Part shown: positions 11,827-26,720 of the stretch, piece after piece
Position numbering within the stretch: the stretch's first letter is position 1
Layout: the number at the start of each line of letters is the position of its first letter
Origin: Haliclystus octoradiatus
Lineage: Eukaryota > Cnidaria > Staurozoa > Stauromedusae > Haliclystidae
Direction: 5' to 3'
NCBI GenBank assembly: GCA_916610825.1
Contig: OU744451.1
Coordinates: forward strand, 3,616,345 to 3,680,344
DNA length: 64,000 nt
Notes under the pieces: generated by a model
What the model was told of the DNA's origin: nothing
Databases searched by the model: none
The model's input: the letters and a program-made list of their open reading frames with translations, nothing else
Translations under genes and position numbers: made by a program

Positions 11827-13622
11827 ATCGTTTCATAATTTTTAAATATGGCGGAAAGTTTTGGATTGCTGTTTCTACGACTAGAAATTAATATTTGTCA
11901 AAGACTAGTTAGATAGACAAGCCTATTGTTACGTTAAACCAAATCATCGATCTATTACGTAAAAATGGAAAGAAGTTGAAAACGATAAGACTGAGATACA
12001 TTATATTGTCAGTTCAGTTATGGAATCCATCTAATTTTGCAATTATTCAATTAATGGCTGTGCTACTGCTCAATATGACATGGTGAAGGTGGGCAAGGAT
12101 TAAGGTAAGGTTATAAAACAAATCGTTCAATGAGGAACTATGTATATAATGATTTATGAATATTATACAGGAGGTAATGTTCCAAACTGTATTTTAGTAA
12201 AATAATTTTACAGAATTTTTACAGAAGTTAAACGAACGAAGTTATTCGAAGATCAGCTTGTGAGCTTGTTCAGCATCATTTCTAGCTTCTTTACAATCTT
12301 TGCACAGCTATATGCTGTCGCTGCTGTCGCTGTGTCATAGTCATGGCATGAAGGGTGAAAGTATACTTTGCAAATCTTACATTCCTCCATTTTTCCCTCA
12401 CCATTCAATAAAAAAAGCTTGGGCATTCTGCATTTGCAGTAAACAGAAATTGCAAAAAGTCTGTTTATTGCGTGGAGATGCTAGTCCTTTCACTGAACGG
12501 GAAGGGCATCATTGCGTCATTCTCAAAGCAGTGTTTGAGATGAATGCGCATCTCTTTTGGCTTAAAGTACATTTGCTTTAACGGCAATTTAAAGCATTCT
12601 GCTGTTGCATATGCCAAGGCAAATAGGCCACAGCTATTTGTATCTTTTTGCTGTTGAACATCCATCAAAGCAATAAATAGTTCTGTGCTACTGCAATAAC
12701 TTAAAGAAGCCAGTAGACTTTGAGTATCTATGTCGAGATTATCGGAGTAATTACTGTCGTACAATTTTAACTTGTGATGCTCTCCCATTGTACTTGCAGT
12801 AACCCAATGATTCGAATTTCTGTTAAAAACTTGAACAAAGTTATTGATTGGTCGAGCTGGTAATTGCTCTGGGATCATCAGAATTGGATCCTGCAGTCCT
12901 GAAATCTCAGGAAATTGACATTTCAGCAACCAAAGACAGGCGGCTACAATTGTATCATTAAGCTATTCAGATTGTGAAGATAAAATCTGCAAAAGAAATA
13001 TATTTACTTCATTCGACATGCTTAGCATCAGGAATTTCAGGATTACAGTTTTCAAGGGTGCGTGAGGATAGATCACAATGTTAATTGATTCACATAGGCC
13101 TACCATTTTATCTCTGTTTGAAAGGTCAACTCCATTAATTCCTCCAACCTTTAACCATTGATCATTATTTGCAGAAAAGCTGCTTTCTTCTTCATCTGAC
13201 ACATTAATTACAAATATCTAAAAAAAAATACAAAAACATTACTGAAACAGAAAATTTTGAAGGTATTGTGAAATATTACAATTTTTAACCAAATAAATCA
13301 GACTAAGCTATCAGACTTTTCTTGAAATAATTTCACTAAGATCTTCTTGTAATAATAATCAGACCTTCTTGGATATGTTCATTTTGTTCTCTTTTTATTT
13401 ACTGAATGATTTTATATTGATTCTATTTTACCTTATTAAATTGGTATGTGAAAGCGTAGCTTATTAGCGTCTGTGCATCATCATTATATGTTTCCTGTTT
13501 TGTTTTCTGTTTTTTCCACCCTATGTACAGTAAAATGATTAAACAAAGTAAATTATCTAACATATGAATTTGTTGAAGTGTTGCATAATAAGCTAATTAC
13601 TGAATTGTGGCAGTTTACAAAA

Positions 13623-14455
13623 CGGAGTGGATAATGTTCCGGCAGCCGGAATCCTGAGCAGCCGGAAAACGGAGTGCTAGAGATAATGTTCCGTGCATCT
13701 CTTGTGCATGTGTAATGCGTTGTTTTCGTTTCTCTCACATTTGTTCAAGCAAGATGCAATGGCAAAGGACGGTCCTGTTCCTCTATCACGTTAATAACAA
13801 TTCTGTTCATCAATTTAATGATAGAATATAAAATAATTTAACTTAAAGTGCTGGAGGTTGAAAACACTTTATATGAGGGATTCACGACGCTAGATGCAAC
13901 ACCAAACCCGCAAACCGTTCTTCCAAACTTAAAGGAAAAGTGAACGAACTCGGCTATGGTTTTGAGTTTCAGAATTTGGACTTTTGGTATACGACAAAAT
14001 CAGAATTGGTAGCCCGCATATAGCATCAGTTACAGAAAAAGGAAATGACTAATAAGTAATTATCCCATATTATTAGCCTACAAATTAACAAAGTAAATTG
14101 TTTTGAAATATTGTTAGGCTACATAAATATTTTCTGAAATCTTTCAAGAGCGCCAAATAATTATCACAACACTCAAACATTGGAAACGCTGGGTCGCATT
14201 GCTGAAAAGCTTCAATAAATCAAACACACAATAAAATGATTGATGCATAGATCTGTTGAATATCGTTTTGTTTTATATTTATTCCAAACAGTCGATCCAA
14301 TCTACGGTGTAGGTGCTATAAACTTTTTACAAACTATTTAAGATTTAATTTGGATCAATCGACACAGCCATGTTTACTATCTACATACACATGCGCAAAG
14401 GACAACATTATCTTTTGAGGACAGCTTTCCGGCAGCCAGAACAATATCCACTGCG
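13623..14455. mobile_element. MITE in the intron between transposase exons 12 and 13 and across exon-12 flank
   Basis: Ends are inverted repeats of about 30 bp (CGGAGTGGATAATGTTCCGG on the left, the complement with a few mismatches on the right). A 9-bp TTTACAAAA flanks both sides (13614-13622 and 14456-14464). No coding capacity is seen. It lies wholly in the intron between exon 13 (ends upstream at 13195) and exon 12 (ends at 14503). Confidence 0.75.
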
Positions 14456-15070
14456 TTTACAAAAAATATGCTTTTAGTTATAATGTTTAGACCTACACCT
14501 ACTTGACAAGCCTTCTGTATGTACTGTTTTTCTCTTGATTGCTGTTGTTTTCTGTCTGACTGTATTTACATGTGACGTTTTCCCACTTCCTAGTAAAACC
14601 TCTCCTTCCTCAGATATACCAATGGTTGAGTGGGAACGTTCCATGTCTGCAACAACACCTGAGTAATCAAAATAAAATGTACAGATCATTATGTCTGCAT
14701 TAATACATACACATATTTAGGTACTACACAATACTGAAACTTGCTATTAATAATGATTCCTTTTATTTAGATGCTCGTACAATTTGTTCATACATCAGAT
14801 CTCTTGAATATAACCTGTTTAGACTGATGTCAGAAGCATTACCAACAAAGCATTCCTCTACATGATGAGTAAATTTAGTTGAATTACTTCAATGCAAATT
14901 AACCCATTGGTTAGGCTACTCACAAGGTTTGCTTGTGACATCACTAATAATAACACTCACATTGGCACGTAATTGGCTCTTGCGGGTTGTGGATTGTGTT
15001 TACCAATGATTGTCAATATTCAGGCTAAATGGGCTGTTATTTGCATAGGCCCCTACTGTGTTCATAGTTC

Positions 15071-15140
15071 AGTCAAACCTGTCTATAACGGTCATTTGGT
15101 CACATTGGAAAGGCTATAATAATGGCAGTTCTACAATAGC
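15071..15140. repeat. Fragment of a 'cctgtctataacgg' MITE family
   Basis: The sequence agtcaaacctgtctataa, followed by a degenerate complementary arm, resembles blocks at 27830-28020, 43560-43655 and 55660-56000 that share 'cctg-tata' ends and gtggtcact/agtgaccac cores. This copy is short and decayed. Confidence 0.4.
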
Positions 15141-16421
15141 TGTAAAATTACAAAATATATGAAGAAAAACATTTGGTTGTTGATACAGTGTTATGCACTT
15201 TTCATTCATCAAATCCTTGCATGCCTTATACGAAATGTGTACTTTGCATGTCAACAGGTGAAACGACACTTCTTATACACGTAGGTTTGACTTTACTTTA
15301 CTTTGAATTGCGCAGTTCTAAACATTATTCCATTGAAACACTGAAGAAAGAAAAAAGCATCAATTGAATTACAATTATACACACCATAGCGTTTGGCTTT
15401 GTTTTTCTTTCTTGCTTTCAGTTGACGATGTATAGGTGCATTTCTTGATTTCGATTTCTTTGCTTGCTTAGCTTTCTTAGGTGAGCCATCTTTGTCTTTT
15501 AATGGCAATTTGTTGTCTGTTGGTTGTTGGAATCTGAATAATTGAAAACAATGCTCAAGTTAATCACATAGAATGAACGTTATTTTTTGTCGATAACATC
15601 TCAAATATATTTACTAACCTTTCATACTTCAGTACTTCATTGAGCATGATGTGCAGCCTACCAAAACACTGTGGATCTGTAATCACATATAATGTATCCA
15701 TCACAGATTTAACTGTTGAAACACATTTATTACGATTAGAAAGCTGAAGTGGTTGTGTAGATGGTTTTTGTTCATAGATGAAGCCCTCCAAATCCAAGAT
15801 TAGACTGTTGTTGTCTATATCATCAGATAAATCAATTGACAGATCAGTGGATGAATCAGACATACTTGGCACACAGTTTGCTAACTGCCATTGCTCAGCA
15901 GATGCACAAGGGGATTGCACAGATGTGGACAGCTGAACAACGGAAGAAGAAAGAGAATTACTTTCCAAGACTTTTCTCTCTTCAGCATTGAATACTAATT
16001 CATCAAGCCTGAAATATGGATAATTCAAAAACTTTTCACCCAAAGACTCCCATTTTTTCTGATGAGAACTCGCAACAGCACATAAATGCTTGCACAGGCT
16101 TCTATTTCTTGAGAAGTCCACACATTGACATGTTGGGAGTTCATTATCATCTCCTAGCCAGACGTGATATTGCTTCCTTGAATCTTCTTCACTTTGGATT
16201 GTAAAATGTCGATCGCCAATACGCGTTATACTTTTTAAATCCAGAGTTTGTGCCCCTTCAAGTCTGATGGTAACGTGTTGTACAAGATCTTGTGGCCGAT
16301 TGTGAAAAAATGTGGGTACGATTGAAGGGTACTGTCGGTACAATGATGTTGCCTGCATGTTTAATGTCTTGTACCTATATTGCAATGAATACATAATTTG
16401 TTAAACAAGTATTAACAATAA

Positions 16422-16523
16422 CCCGCGAAAACAGTTCAAGAGTTCATGAACGTTAGATTGCCTCAAATTTTCATGAACTGTTCATGAACTGTCTGTGAAT
16501 TCCTGAACTTATTTTCACAGGGG
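16422..16523. repeat. GTTCATGAAC-family MITE in an intron
   Basis: Begins cccgcgaaaacagttcaag and ends ttattttcacagggg. GTTCATGAAC palindromes lie between. It lies in the intron between transposase exons 9 and 10 and does not touch the splice sites. Confidence 0.65.
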
Positions 16524-18210
16524 CTATAACAGAAATATTATATTATAATACAAAATCATCCGAAACAAGCTAAACTAAGATTGTATTTAGCAGAACATAC
16601 TTTTTGTAACTGTTTGGTAGGAAAACGGTGACAATTGCTTCCATCAGCTCTTTCAAGGTTCCACTCTTCTTGTTCTCTAGCGCTTTTGATTTCAATAAAC
16701 CGTTTTGCCTTTCAATACCATTATTGGTATACACTGATAAAGCAAGCGATTTCTGCCGTTGGAACTTCACCCATTTCTACAGCAGAGAAATGAAATAGCT
16801 CAGGCATAATTGATAGTATTGAATGTTACTATGTTAACTTATTCAATCAACTTAATCATCTCTGTCGCTAGTGTGCAATATACATTTGAAAATAAATTGA
16901 AATTACCTCTCCTAATATGTTTAGTTTAACTATAGCCTATAGACTAGCCTGAAATATATGTTTACAGTTCAACCTTTGGTTTTACCGGTTTTGCAGAGGA
17001 TAAGTGCAAATTCTTAGAAATAATTTATTTCAAAATCACCTTAACATGTGGTTCCCAGTAGTTTGTAAAGTAATTTTGCAGCTTCTCTGACTGCTTCCAT
17101 ATGGCACTTTCTTTAAATATTGCCAAATTGTGTATATATTGCTCTTCATCTAAACTATCAGCAATACTATTAAGATAGGTTAGTATTGTATCAGAATCAG
17201 CAACCACTCCATGTTCATGCTTGGATAACCATTCACTCCAGGCCTTTTTACGGTGGAAATCACACAGGTGAATGTATAAGCCTTGAAATTAATAATGCAA
17301 ACCAATATTAATGTCACACATGAACACGTACTGATGATATCAGAATAGTTAGTGTACAGTTATTAAAATACTTACCAGGAAAACAACGCTCGAGTGCATT
17401 TATTTCAGCCAATGAAAAGTCAACAATAAAATTTGTTGGTTTCCAATTTGGATTTTTCTCGCTAATAAGCTTCAGACCTTCTGCAATTGATTCTTCATCT
17501 TCGTTCTCCAGAATTAAAACTGCAACTACTGCATAACAGACATTTGTTTTTACGCAAACAAAAAAAAGAGGGACAGCATACCTGAAAAATAAATGAGAAA
17601 TTGATTTCATTGAGTGGTGTTCCAAGGAATGCACTCTAATCATATTATGTGAAAATTGGATATTCATTATTGCATGAATATTGGACAGAGAGCGTCAACT
17701 TCTATTTCTTAAATTTACGCATCTCAATGTGTTTATTTAGGAAATTTTGTTTGAAGATATCTTTAGATAGCTTGATATGCATGCATTTTCACAATTTGCA
17801 ATTTTAAGCAAACCAAAACTTTATCAATATACATACCGGTATCAAAATTTGTTTGCTTTTTACTATCATGCCATCAAGCTTATAAAGGTTGAATAGCACA
17901 TTTTCACAAATATTTTACAAAAACTTAATGAATAATGATTTCATTCAATTTTCATACAAGCATGTAAAGCATGTAACTTTCTAATAGATGCCTGGTCATA
18001 TTCACATTTAGTTATGTTACATCTCTGATGCTATTTTCACATTACCTTCAAACCCTGTATGTTGCATCAAGAAGACATAAATCTTGGCCATAACGAAGCA
18101 TCAAACGACGCATCCATTGTGATTGGTATAGCAGTAAAAATCTCTCTTCATCTGATGAAGCCTGAAGTAGAATGTTAAATATTTGTTCAGTATTTGACAT
18201 CTTCTAATTT

Positions 18211-18452
18211 CCCCTGTGAATACCAATTCATGGACTTTGTTAACCATCAGTTCATTAACCTTGTAAATATCAGTTTATGATCATTGTAGACAGATCATGG
18301 CATTAACTTAACCGCTAATGAAATTTTGCTTGAAAGTATATCATTTTTGATTGGCAAGTTTTTATTAAATTTTGGTTGACGGTTAATGGAAATAGGCCAT
18401 TTAAGACTTATTGACTTCATGAACAATTCATGACTTCATGACAATTTTGCTA
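18211..18452. repeat. Probable decayed GTTCATGAAC-family MITE
   Basis: Starts cccctgtgaat and contains several 'ttcatga' half-palindromes, but the right end is not clear. It lies in the intron between transposase exons 5 and 6. Confidence 0.4.
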
Positions 18453-19711
18453 GGAAAAAATAGCCTATTGGCTATATTTCTATTTTTACCCGACAGTGTG
18501 CAACCACATTTTCTTCTCTGTCCCACTCGTTGCAAAGCTTTACCACATTTTCTTGATCATCATGAGAATCCAATCCATCAAAGCGCAATCTGTTCAAGAT
18601 ATTTTGAATATCTTTGGGCCGGGGATAGTAGCGTCGACGCATCTCAGAAGGTTGGTCCTGCCCGTGGAAGAGCACATTATTTACATACTCTTTTAAACTT
18701 TTTTTTCATTTTGACCAAGTGAGCGGATATTGCTTTTATAAAGCTGCTCTATCTTCTCCACAATTTCAGGACAGATTGCCTCTCGTAGTTCAGCAACCTG
18801 CAATATTTATTGAATTTAGAACTTAAACAGATATATATATATATGTGTACACTGCATGAAAATAATTTTGGTTTACGTAGCATACTATACCTCTCCAGTT
18901 GTTAAATGGTATTTGTGAGTAGAAGAACCTGGAAACAAAATATAATAACGATCATCTACTGCCACTTCTTGGTTATTATTAATTTTTTCTTTTAACTTTT
19001 TAGCTGATTCCTTCATTCTCCTTTCACTGCAATTGCCATCTGCGTTTATTTCAACCTTGAAGAAAAGAAGAAATCTCAATAAGAAATTGCATCAAAATTT
19101 CTGGAATCTCATTATTATTTACAGTATCATTATTTGATCAAACTACCTTGTACTCTGGAAATGCAACAATCCTTGACATGAATATTTTACTGGGGCATCC
19201 AAGTTTTTTGGTTGATTGAACAAACCCTCTTCTCTTGATAAAGCCATGATCTCCATCCTACATATGATAAATTTTTCAAGTTAATATAAGTTAATCAGTA
19301 ATTCATCATCATCATCATTATTATTTGACAGACAAAGCAATTTGTAACAATATAATTTATTATTTTATTAAGATCAACGTTTCGATCACCTCTAGTGATC
19401 ATTTTCAAGATAACTAAACAAATTTTCACAAGTACTTATATTTATAACAATATAAAAACAATTACATTAGAAATATTAACAATGGAAACATTTAAAACAA
19501 TATTTTAATAACTTATCCAACTCCTTTTGTGTGTTTAGTGTTGTTTCGATTTTCTTATAAATAGTTTTTACAATGCTTTAAAACACTGAACCATTTAGAG
19601 CAGTCGCAAGTTTTGAGGTTGTGTTGTTTAAGAAGGTGCTGTCCAATTGCCTGTGTTTGGTGTTCAAGAATGCATTTTTGAAAGGGACAGCAAGTAAATC
19701 GAGATAGTCTG

Positions 19712-20541
<830 letters not shown>

Positions 20542-20619
20542 ACTAGCAATGAGTGTAGTCCATAATGGACCTTCTATGATAAAACTTTCAGATCACTTAT
20601 AATTAAACAATTGACTAAG

Positions 20620-21010
20620 CTGACTATCGCTTCATAATACGGAGTATGAACTCTGGGGGAGAACATGAGACACAATACGCATTGAAACGATGTAGCATTA
20701 ATCAATACATCTTAATCATTCCTTTAATAAAAATTTAATTTATTTCACATCAATTGAGTCGATTGAAATGTATAATTTAACGTAGCTTTGTCTACAAAAA
20801 CTTTATTTTATGTGTTGAAAGGAAGCCAGAACACATTAATTATTATAAATTACAAATACTCAGTCAAATTTCGAAATCTGAAACTATCCATAAAAAATCA
20901 CTTCAAATCCGATCCGATCCGAAGACCTAAAATATTAACCCGAATCTGACCTGATACGATCGGATCGCGTTCGGTTCGAATTCATAAATCTTTATTGCAA
21001 TATATACAAC
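20620..21010. repeat. Diverged dispersed repeat, paired with 53640-54000
   Basis: Shares ordered blocks with 53640-54000 in Mutator-like copy B: agaacacattaatt/agaacacattgatt, tacaaatactc, tccgaagacctaaaatat/tccaaagacctaaaatat and gatccgatc/gatccaatc motifs. The element type is unknown; no terminal repeats are seen. Confidence 0.55.
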
Positions 21011-21230
21011 ACTAATGTGGTGTTCACAAAATAACGCCGTCAAAGTGTGGCCGGTCAAACTCGTGGCATTGCATGCAATATATTCAGTATTAAATTAATT
21101 TAGCTTCGACAAGACACATGGTCCACTGATTTCTGTTATTAACATGATCAAACGATATCTTTTGTTAATTAAAAATGATTTACTGCTTCATATTAAAAAG
21201 AAAAGAAAAATCGTTGATAAAAGGTTTCCG

Positions 21231-21303
21231 AATGGCTGATTTGAACTGACGACCCTGAAATTATTATACCAGAGCATTAACCAATTAGCCACTGCGTTAC
21301 TTA
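21231..21303 (-). other. tRNA-like sequence (pseudogene or SINE head)
   Basis: On the minus strand a B-box-like GTTCAAATC (21238-21246) lies about 30 bases downstream of an A-box-like TGGCTAATTGGTTAA (21277-21291), with a CTG/CAG anticodon-stem remnant between. The acceptor stem does not pair cleanly, so a functional tRNA gene is unlikely. Confidence 0.4.
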
Positions 21304-21309
21304 CTGATA

Positions 21310-23620
21310 TCAGCGCTTTGACTGACCTTATCAACAAACCTACTGCTTCGACAACGTATTATTGAACAAGGCCGACCCACGCGCGTGTATTGAATTTCAA
21401 ATTATATATATAATCTGAAAATATTATGATATGATACTATATGAGCCTATATATTTTTGATCTTTGCAATCTCAGCAAGTATGCCTGTGATTTTCATGGC
21501 AGTCTATCAAAATACTAAGAGTTCGTTGAAAATAAAATTTTATAAGTAAAAAAAAGATCTGAAAAATTGGTCTGATAGTGGTTCTTGTTATCAAATTTTC
21601 CAGACTAATAGCATCAACATTCTTTTAAAAGGAAATAAAATTCTATAATAAATCGCTATACTAATTCGATATTGATATTATGTTACATCTTGTTGTCAAT
21701 ATTTCTACGCGCTATTTATAATACATTACAGAGTCGAATAAAAGGAAAGATGATTATGAATAAATTAATTATTTTGATAGAAAAACGAAAACAACTCATT
21801 TTGCCAGATTCGTGATATGCATATTTATTCAGAATTTATTGAAACGGACGCGATGGTTTAAAGAGTTGAAATGTTTAGTGCAGCTTCAAAGATATAAAAT
21901 ACCACAGCCGATGGTAATAATTAAATGCTCATGTTATGATGTCTGACGAAAAGGATAATTTACTATGTAGAAAATGAATCTACTTTACCATGCATTTGAT
22001 CACGATATGAAATGATCATTTTTGTCAGAATTATTTCGAATAAAAGACAATCTTTATTTTATTCTTATCGGGCGTACATTCTCCTTCGATAAAATATGGT
22101 TGTTAACTTATTATTGATTGGTGTATTAACTCAGAGAACCCGCTATTATGTATTTAAATGTTGTTCGGAGATTATGCCGCTCGTATAGTTTTCATTTGGA
22201 TCTCATTTGGAAAATGGTAAGTTGTATTTTAATAAATATTGTTTGCTATGATCGATTATTTCATGCAACCTTTTCGCTTTTTATTTTTGTAACACAAGGT
22301 TTGTTACACTCATCCACACTGTATTAACTATTTAAAAATGTTTTTAAATTATGTTTTTGTGCTTTTAAATCCAAAGCAAAATTTTTGAACGCTGAAAATA
22401 TTATAATTATTATTATTTATCACAAATCATACGCTCAATTCAATTTAACTTTGTTAAACTTGATATACCTGAAATTTACTTTATTAAATGTTGATCAACG
22501 ATAATAACAAGACACCGCTATTTTTATTCTCGAAACTGTAGTAACATACTGTGTCTTATTCGTATAGCAAGTCAACAAAATGAAATTTTAATTTTAATCG
22601 ATGCCTATAATTCCTTCGTTAATTATGGAAGCAAAATCTGAAAATAAAAGCCTGCCTGCTCAAAACCAAATGATTCATGTTTTTATATTAAATAATAAAT
22701 TATAGAAATACTTTTGTGCAATGCCTTGATTAATTCTAAACTCTATAATTTTATACTGTAGACAGATAATCTATTCGAACTTTGAATATTTTTCGAATTG
22801 GTCGAACGCCAACGTTATTTTGAAAATTCTTGCAAGTTAATTTGTTTTTATGCCCCGCGATAGATTATTCATTTCAAAACAGATTGTTTGCTCAGTGTTC
22901 TCACAAATTATATATCAAAATAGCCTTTTTAAAAGTGGAATGTTTTGTATCTCGATTTTGGTAAAAGTAATGAACGGCATTTTAAAGTAGATTAATAAAT
23001 TAAATTAAGACCTAAAGTCTCTTTAATTTCATAGCGTTTGTGCCGCGCTGTATGTATTGCTGATATCAACACTACATGAAATAGGTCTACGTTTCTTTGA
23101 TTTCAAAACATATTTTGTCTGGCCTAGTTATACTGGTAATTCAATGTAACTCATTATTTCGTATTGTTTTAATTATCATAAAACTGATTCAGTTTTAAGT
23201 TTCACTTATTCAAACAATTTACACGCAGCTTTTAAATTCAAAGCAAAATATTTTTGTTCTGGGGATTTCAATTTGAATTCGATTTGGCTGCCCGCTAGAT
23301 TATCGACCTATGAAATTTTTCAAAATCTCTGAATTTTTTAATGCAAGGATATCAAATAAAATATCAGATGAAGTATATTATTTTAAAACAGCGTCATAGA
23401 CCCATACTTTTCATACAACAAATTTGTTACTGTACGCGGTTATCTCGACACAAATGTTTGCATAATTTCCCGACAACGGATTATCCGTATTATTTCGCCA
23501 GTAAGACGTACATAAGTCGCGGACAGACACAGAAATATCGAAATATCGAAATATCGAAATATAGAAATATTGTGATATATAAACAGACAGTATTATGTAT
23601 ATAAGTGATATAAGTGATAA
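21310..23620. other. AT-rich intron interior without recognisable genes
   Basis: This is the interior of transposase intron 2. I see no open coding region, inverted-repeat element or tandem array other than the flanking microsatellites. Its length suggests older insertions that have decayed. Confidence 0.5.
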
Positions 23621-23623
23621 GTG

Positions 23624-23828
<205 letters not shown>

Positions 23829-24566
23829 CGGTAACTGTATATTTGTAGAAGTCAGATTGTCACATGTCACAGTATTAAGAGATTACTAACTTGAACTTTT
23901 TCTTGAGACTTTTTACGTCTCTCTTTTGCATTTGCATCTATGTCATTCCCTTGATGGCAATGGTAACAGGCGGTCCCAATAGATAGAAATGGCACCCCAT
24001 CAAAAGCATGCGATATGCCAACTCCTGCTTTGTGCGACCAGTATATTCTGTGCTTCGGGTTTTTTAAGAGAGAAGCAACACTCAATTCTAAGAGCAAAGC
24101 ATATGAAACAAATGATAATTAATGGGCTTTCTATGGTTAATACCGTAGCCTGATTATAGAACAGAGCATCATATTTTTATATATGATTAAAAGGTTGCAT
24201 GACATCAAAACTGTAATGCTTGAAGCAAAATAAAGCATGGATTTGATCGAAACTCACATTTGTATATTCCTATCATAAATCTCACATAAGTATAACGAGC
24301 TATTTGACAAAAATTCATGTTTAATAGTTGACCTACCAAAGTTAGAATGCTTATGTGATCGCCGCCAGTCTGTTCTACTATTTTCTTTAAATTTTTCAAA
24401 TGCTAACTTCTGTTCTGTTAATGAACAGCAACAAATGAGATTTGTGTCGTTGTTAGCCGTCATGTTCAACCATGCTGAAGCGATTGTTATGTCAAAATGT
24501 CAATTTCAATTTCGCGCGTTTTTTGGTTTCCTAACATTGGACTGTGGACCCAGCGGCTTTCATTCC

Positions 24567-24675
24567 GCCCGAGACTTTAGCTTTATCGTACAAGCCTGTG
24601 AAAAATCCTAAACAATAGTATAATTATCGGCTGACGTCACGATGTCCTTGAGTTACCCCTGATCTAGCCACGACC
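24567..24675. repeat. Right terminal inverted repeat of the Zisupton-like element
   Basis: Reverse-complement partner of 11720-11826. Differences cluster in the inner half and include a small indel. Confidence 0.9.
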
Positions 24676-24676
24676 A

Positions 24677-25060
24677 TGCTAGCCTCTAATGAAAAGTTAT
24701 TTCGTATGATACTTATTTTGTTATCAAAAAAGTCAACAAATTGTTCTGCAAGATTGACTGCACTTGTGTAATGAGGTAGTTTTTTATCTGATTTCAGATT
24801 TAGCATTTTAGATACGGTAGAAAACAGCACACGTTGATTATTTTTGTGCTCGTCAATTATGTCAGTATAAAATGTCATTCTTGATTCATGTATTACTTTG
24901 TTAACGATATTACATTGGTCAACATACATAGTTCTGTCTATGACTAGTCTGCTTTTTCTCCATCTGCTATTAAGGTTGATATGTGTGTGGAGTAAATATG
25001 GTTTGAGCTGTGTTGTCCATGTAACTGTTGGCTCAAATTATAGTGATTTCAATATTGGAA
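24677..25060 (-). pseudogene. LINE segment upstream of the RT, displaced by transposon insertion
   Basis: The translated segment contains a linker and helical region (SRWRKSRL, then FSTVSKMLNL and AEQFVDFFDNKI) that precedes the RT in L2/CR1-type LINEs. It runs in frame into the DNA-transposon boundary at 24676, and its continuation is found at 11719 and below. A stop codon occurs near the upstream end, and the LINE sequence fades at about 25055. Confidence 0.75.
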
Positions 25061-25074
25061 AGAATGCTGTTTGC

Positions 25075-25871
25075 GGTAAGCAGAATATTCAACAGGCTGC
25101 AGGGCGTCATGCGCAGTAGAACCCTGTCCCGTCTGATAATTTTGGCCACATCTGAAAACATCTCGCACTTTATTTCGTTTTGATTTGAATTTCAAATTTT
25201 GACTTGACTTTGAGATTTCTTATGGCCAGAAAAAATGGCGGTCTTGTCGGAAATTGATGAGATTGAAGATTCAACATAAAGACTTTCGACAATCGTCATA
25301 TAATATATTTTGTGTAGAAATGAAGTTCTTATCCTGCTCATCGTAGAATTCCAGTATAATTGATGTTTTCTTTGCTCGTCAACGCTGTTGATATATAGAT
25401 CTATAGCCCAATAATGAGCTGAAAATGTAGACTAACTTAATCATTATCAAGAGACGTTGGCTCCTTTTTATGTAGCCTGAAATTCGGACAGGGTAAGAGA
25501 AGATGTTTGAAAAATTAACATACAATAAGGTGTAACCTAACTCAGCTTTTAATGGTTAGATTTCAATATCACAAGGTTTTGATTCAAAACACAATTAGAC
25601 AAATAGCCTGACATTAAAAAGTAAGTTCTAAGGAATTCTCAATCAACTAGGCCCAATAATGATAGCTCGCCTAGTGAGTCACTGTCTATATTATAATGTG
25701 ATATATTTTGTCAACTTAAGTTAACATTGAAAGGTGAATAAAATAAATTTCCTGGCCTCCACTTACATATAGCTTTGTACTAAGTGTATAAATAGTTGTA
25801 GTGCATGATTAACTAACCTGTAGAGCCATATAGATGTATGTGCCTAGTCTGGCTGCCTAGTGTGTGTAGAC
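25075..25871. repeat. Left TIR of Mutator-like copy A
   Basis: Matches the reverse complement of 31548-32352. The outer ~250 bases (cagaatattcaacaggctg, tcatgcgcagtag, ccctgtcccgtctgat, atggcggtcttgtc) are also shared with copy B at 51986. Confidence 0.9.
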
Positions 25872-26289
25872 TGATAAAGAGCTAAATCAAATCAAATGTC
25901 TTCTGATAAAGTGTTCCACCATAGTATAGCTTAACATGTTTAACAGCTATTGCGAACGTGGTAACTGCGAATTTCTGATTTATGGTCCACCGTGGTTTTA
26001 TGATAGAATAGTAGCATGATAGTTTCAAACAGAAAAACGAGGGAGCAGTAATATTAACCCCATTCCATAATGGCCCTCAACTCCACACAGTAATATCAGA
26101 CCACTAGAAGTCATTGTTCAAAGTATGACCCTCTATATTAACATTTTCCAGGTAGATGTCTAATTTTTGTGTATATCCGTTGATGAGCCCTGACATAGAT
26201 GCTTTGTTGGTTGGATATCTATCTCTATACAGTAGTAGCCTATATTATGCTTTTGTAAATTTTATTCTTGTAACATGAACTAATTGACC

Positions 26290-26720
26290 TTACTTATTGA
26301 CATTGATTGAAGGATTCAACATAAAGATTCATGGTCAACCATTTGGTGCATTTAGGGAAATTTAAGTTGCGGGAGGCAAGGAAGAAACTACTTAAGCGAG
26401 ACAAAGAGTCGAGATGAAGCATAGAATAATAAACAATGCATAAAATTACGAACTTTGAATTTTAGCAGAAATGTAAATAACAACGCCACAAGTGATTTAG
26501 CAAGATCTTCAAAGACTTTGGACAATCATCATATAATATATTTTGTGTGCGTGACTGTGTTAAGTTCTTATCCTGATATTTGTAGAATTTTAGTTAGCTG
26601 ATCAATGTTATATTTTCTCAATTCGAGAAAAGACGATTGGACGATTGCTCCTTTTCATATAACCTAAATACGGATTAGAGTAAAGGGGATCTTCGACAAA
26701 CTAGAATACAGTCAAAAACA
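26290..26720. repeat. Diverged internal copy of the Mutator-like TIR
   Basis: Blocks such as gattcaacataaaga, atataatatattttgtgtg, ttcttatcctg and the ttggacgattgctcc segment occur in the same order and orientation as in the left TIR (25255-25510), but with much lower identity. It looks like an older partial TIR inside copy A. Confidence 0.65.

Noticed and set aside
12300-12581. Plus-strand 93-residue open frame
   Set aside because: It is antisense to the well-supported Ulp1 and zinc-finger exon of the transposase gene.
21231-21303. A functional tRNA gene
   Set aside because: A- and B-box-like words are present but the acceptor and T stems do not pair well; kept only as a tRNA-like sequence. 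The same reasoning applies to 55870-55940.
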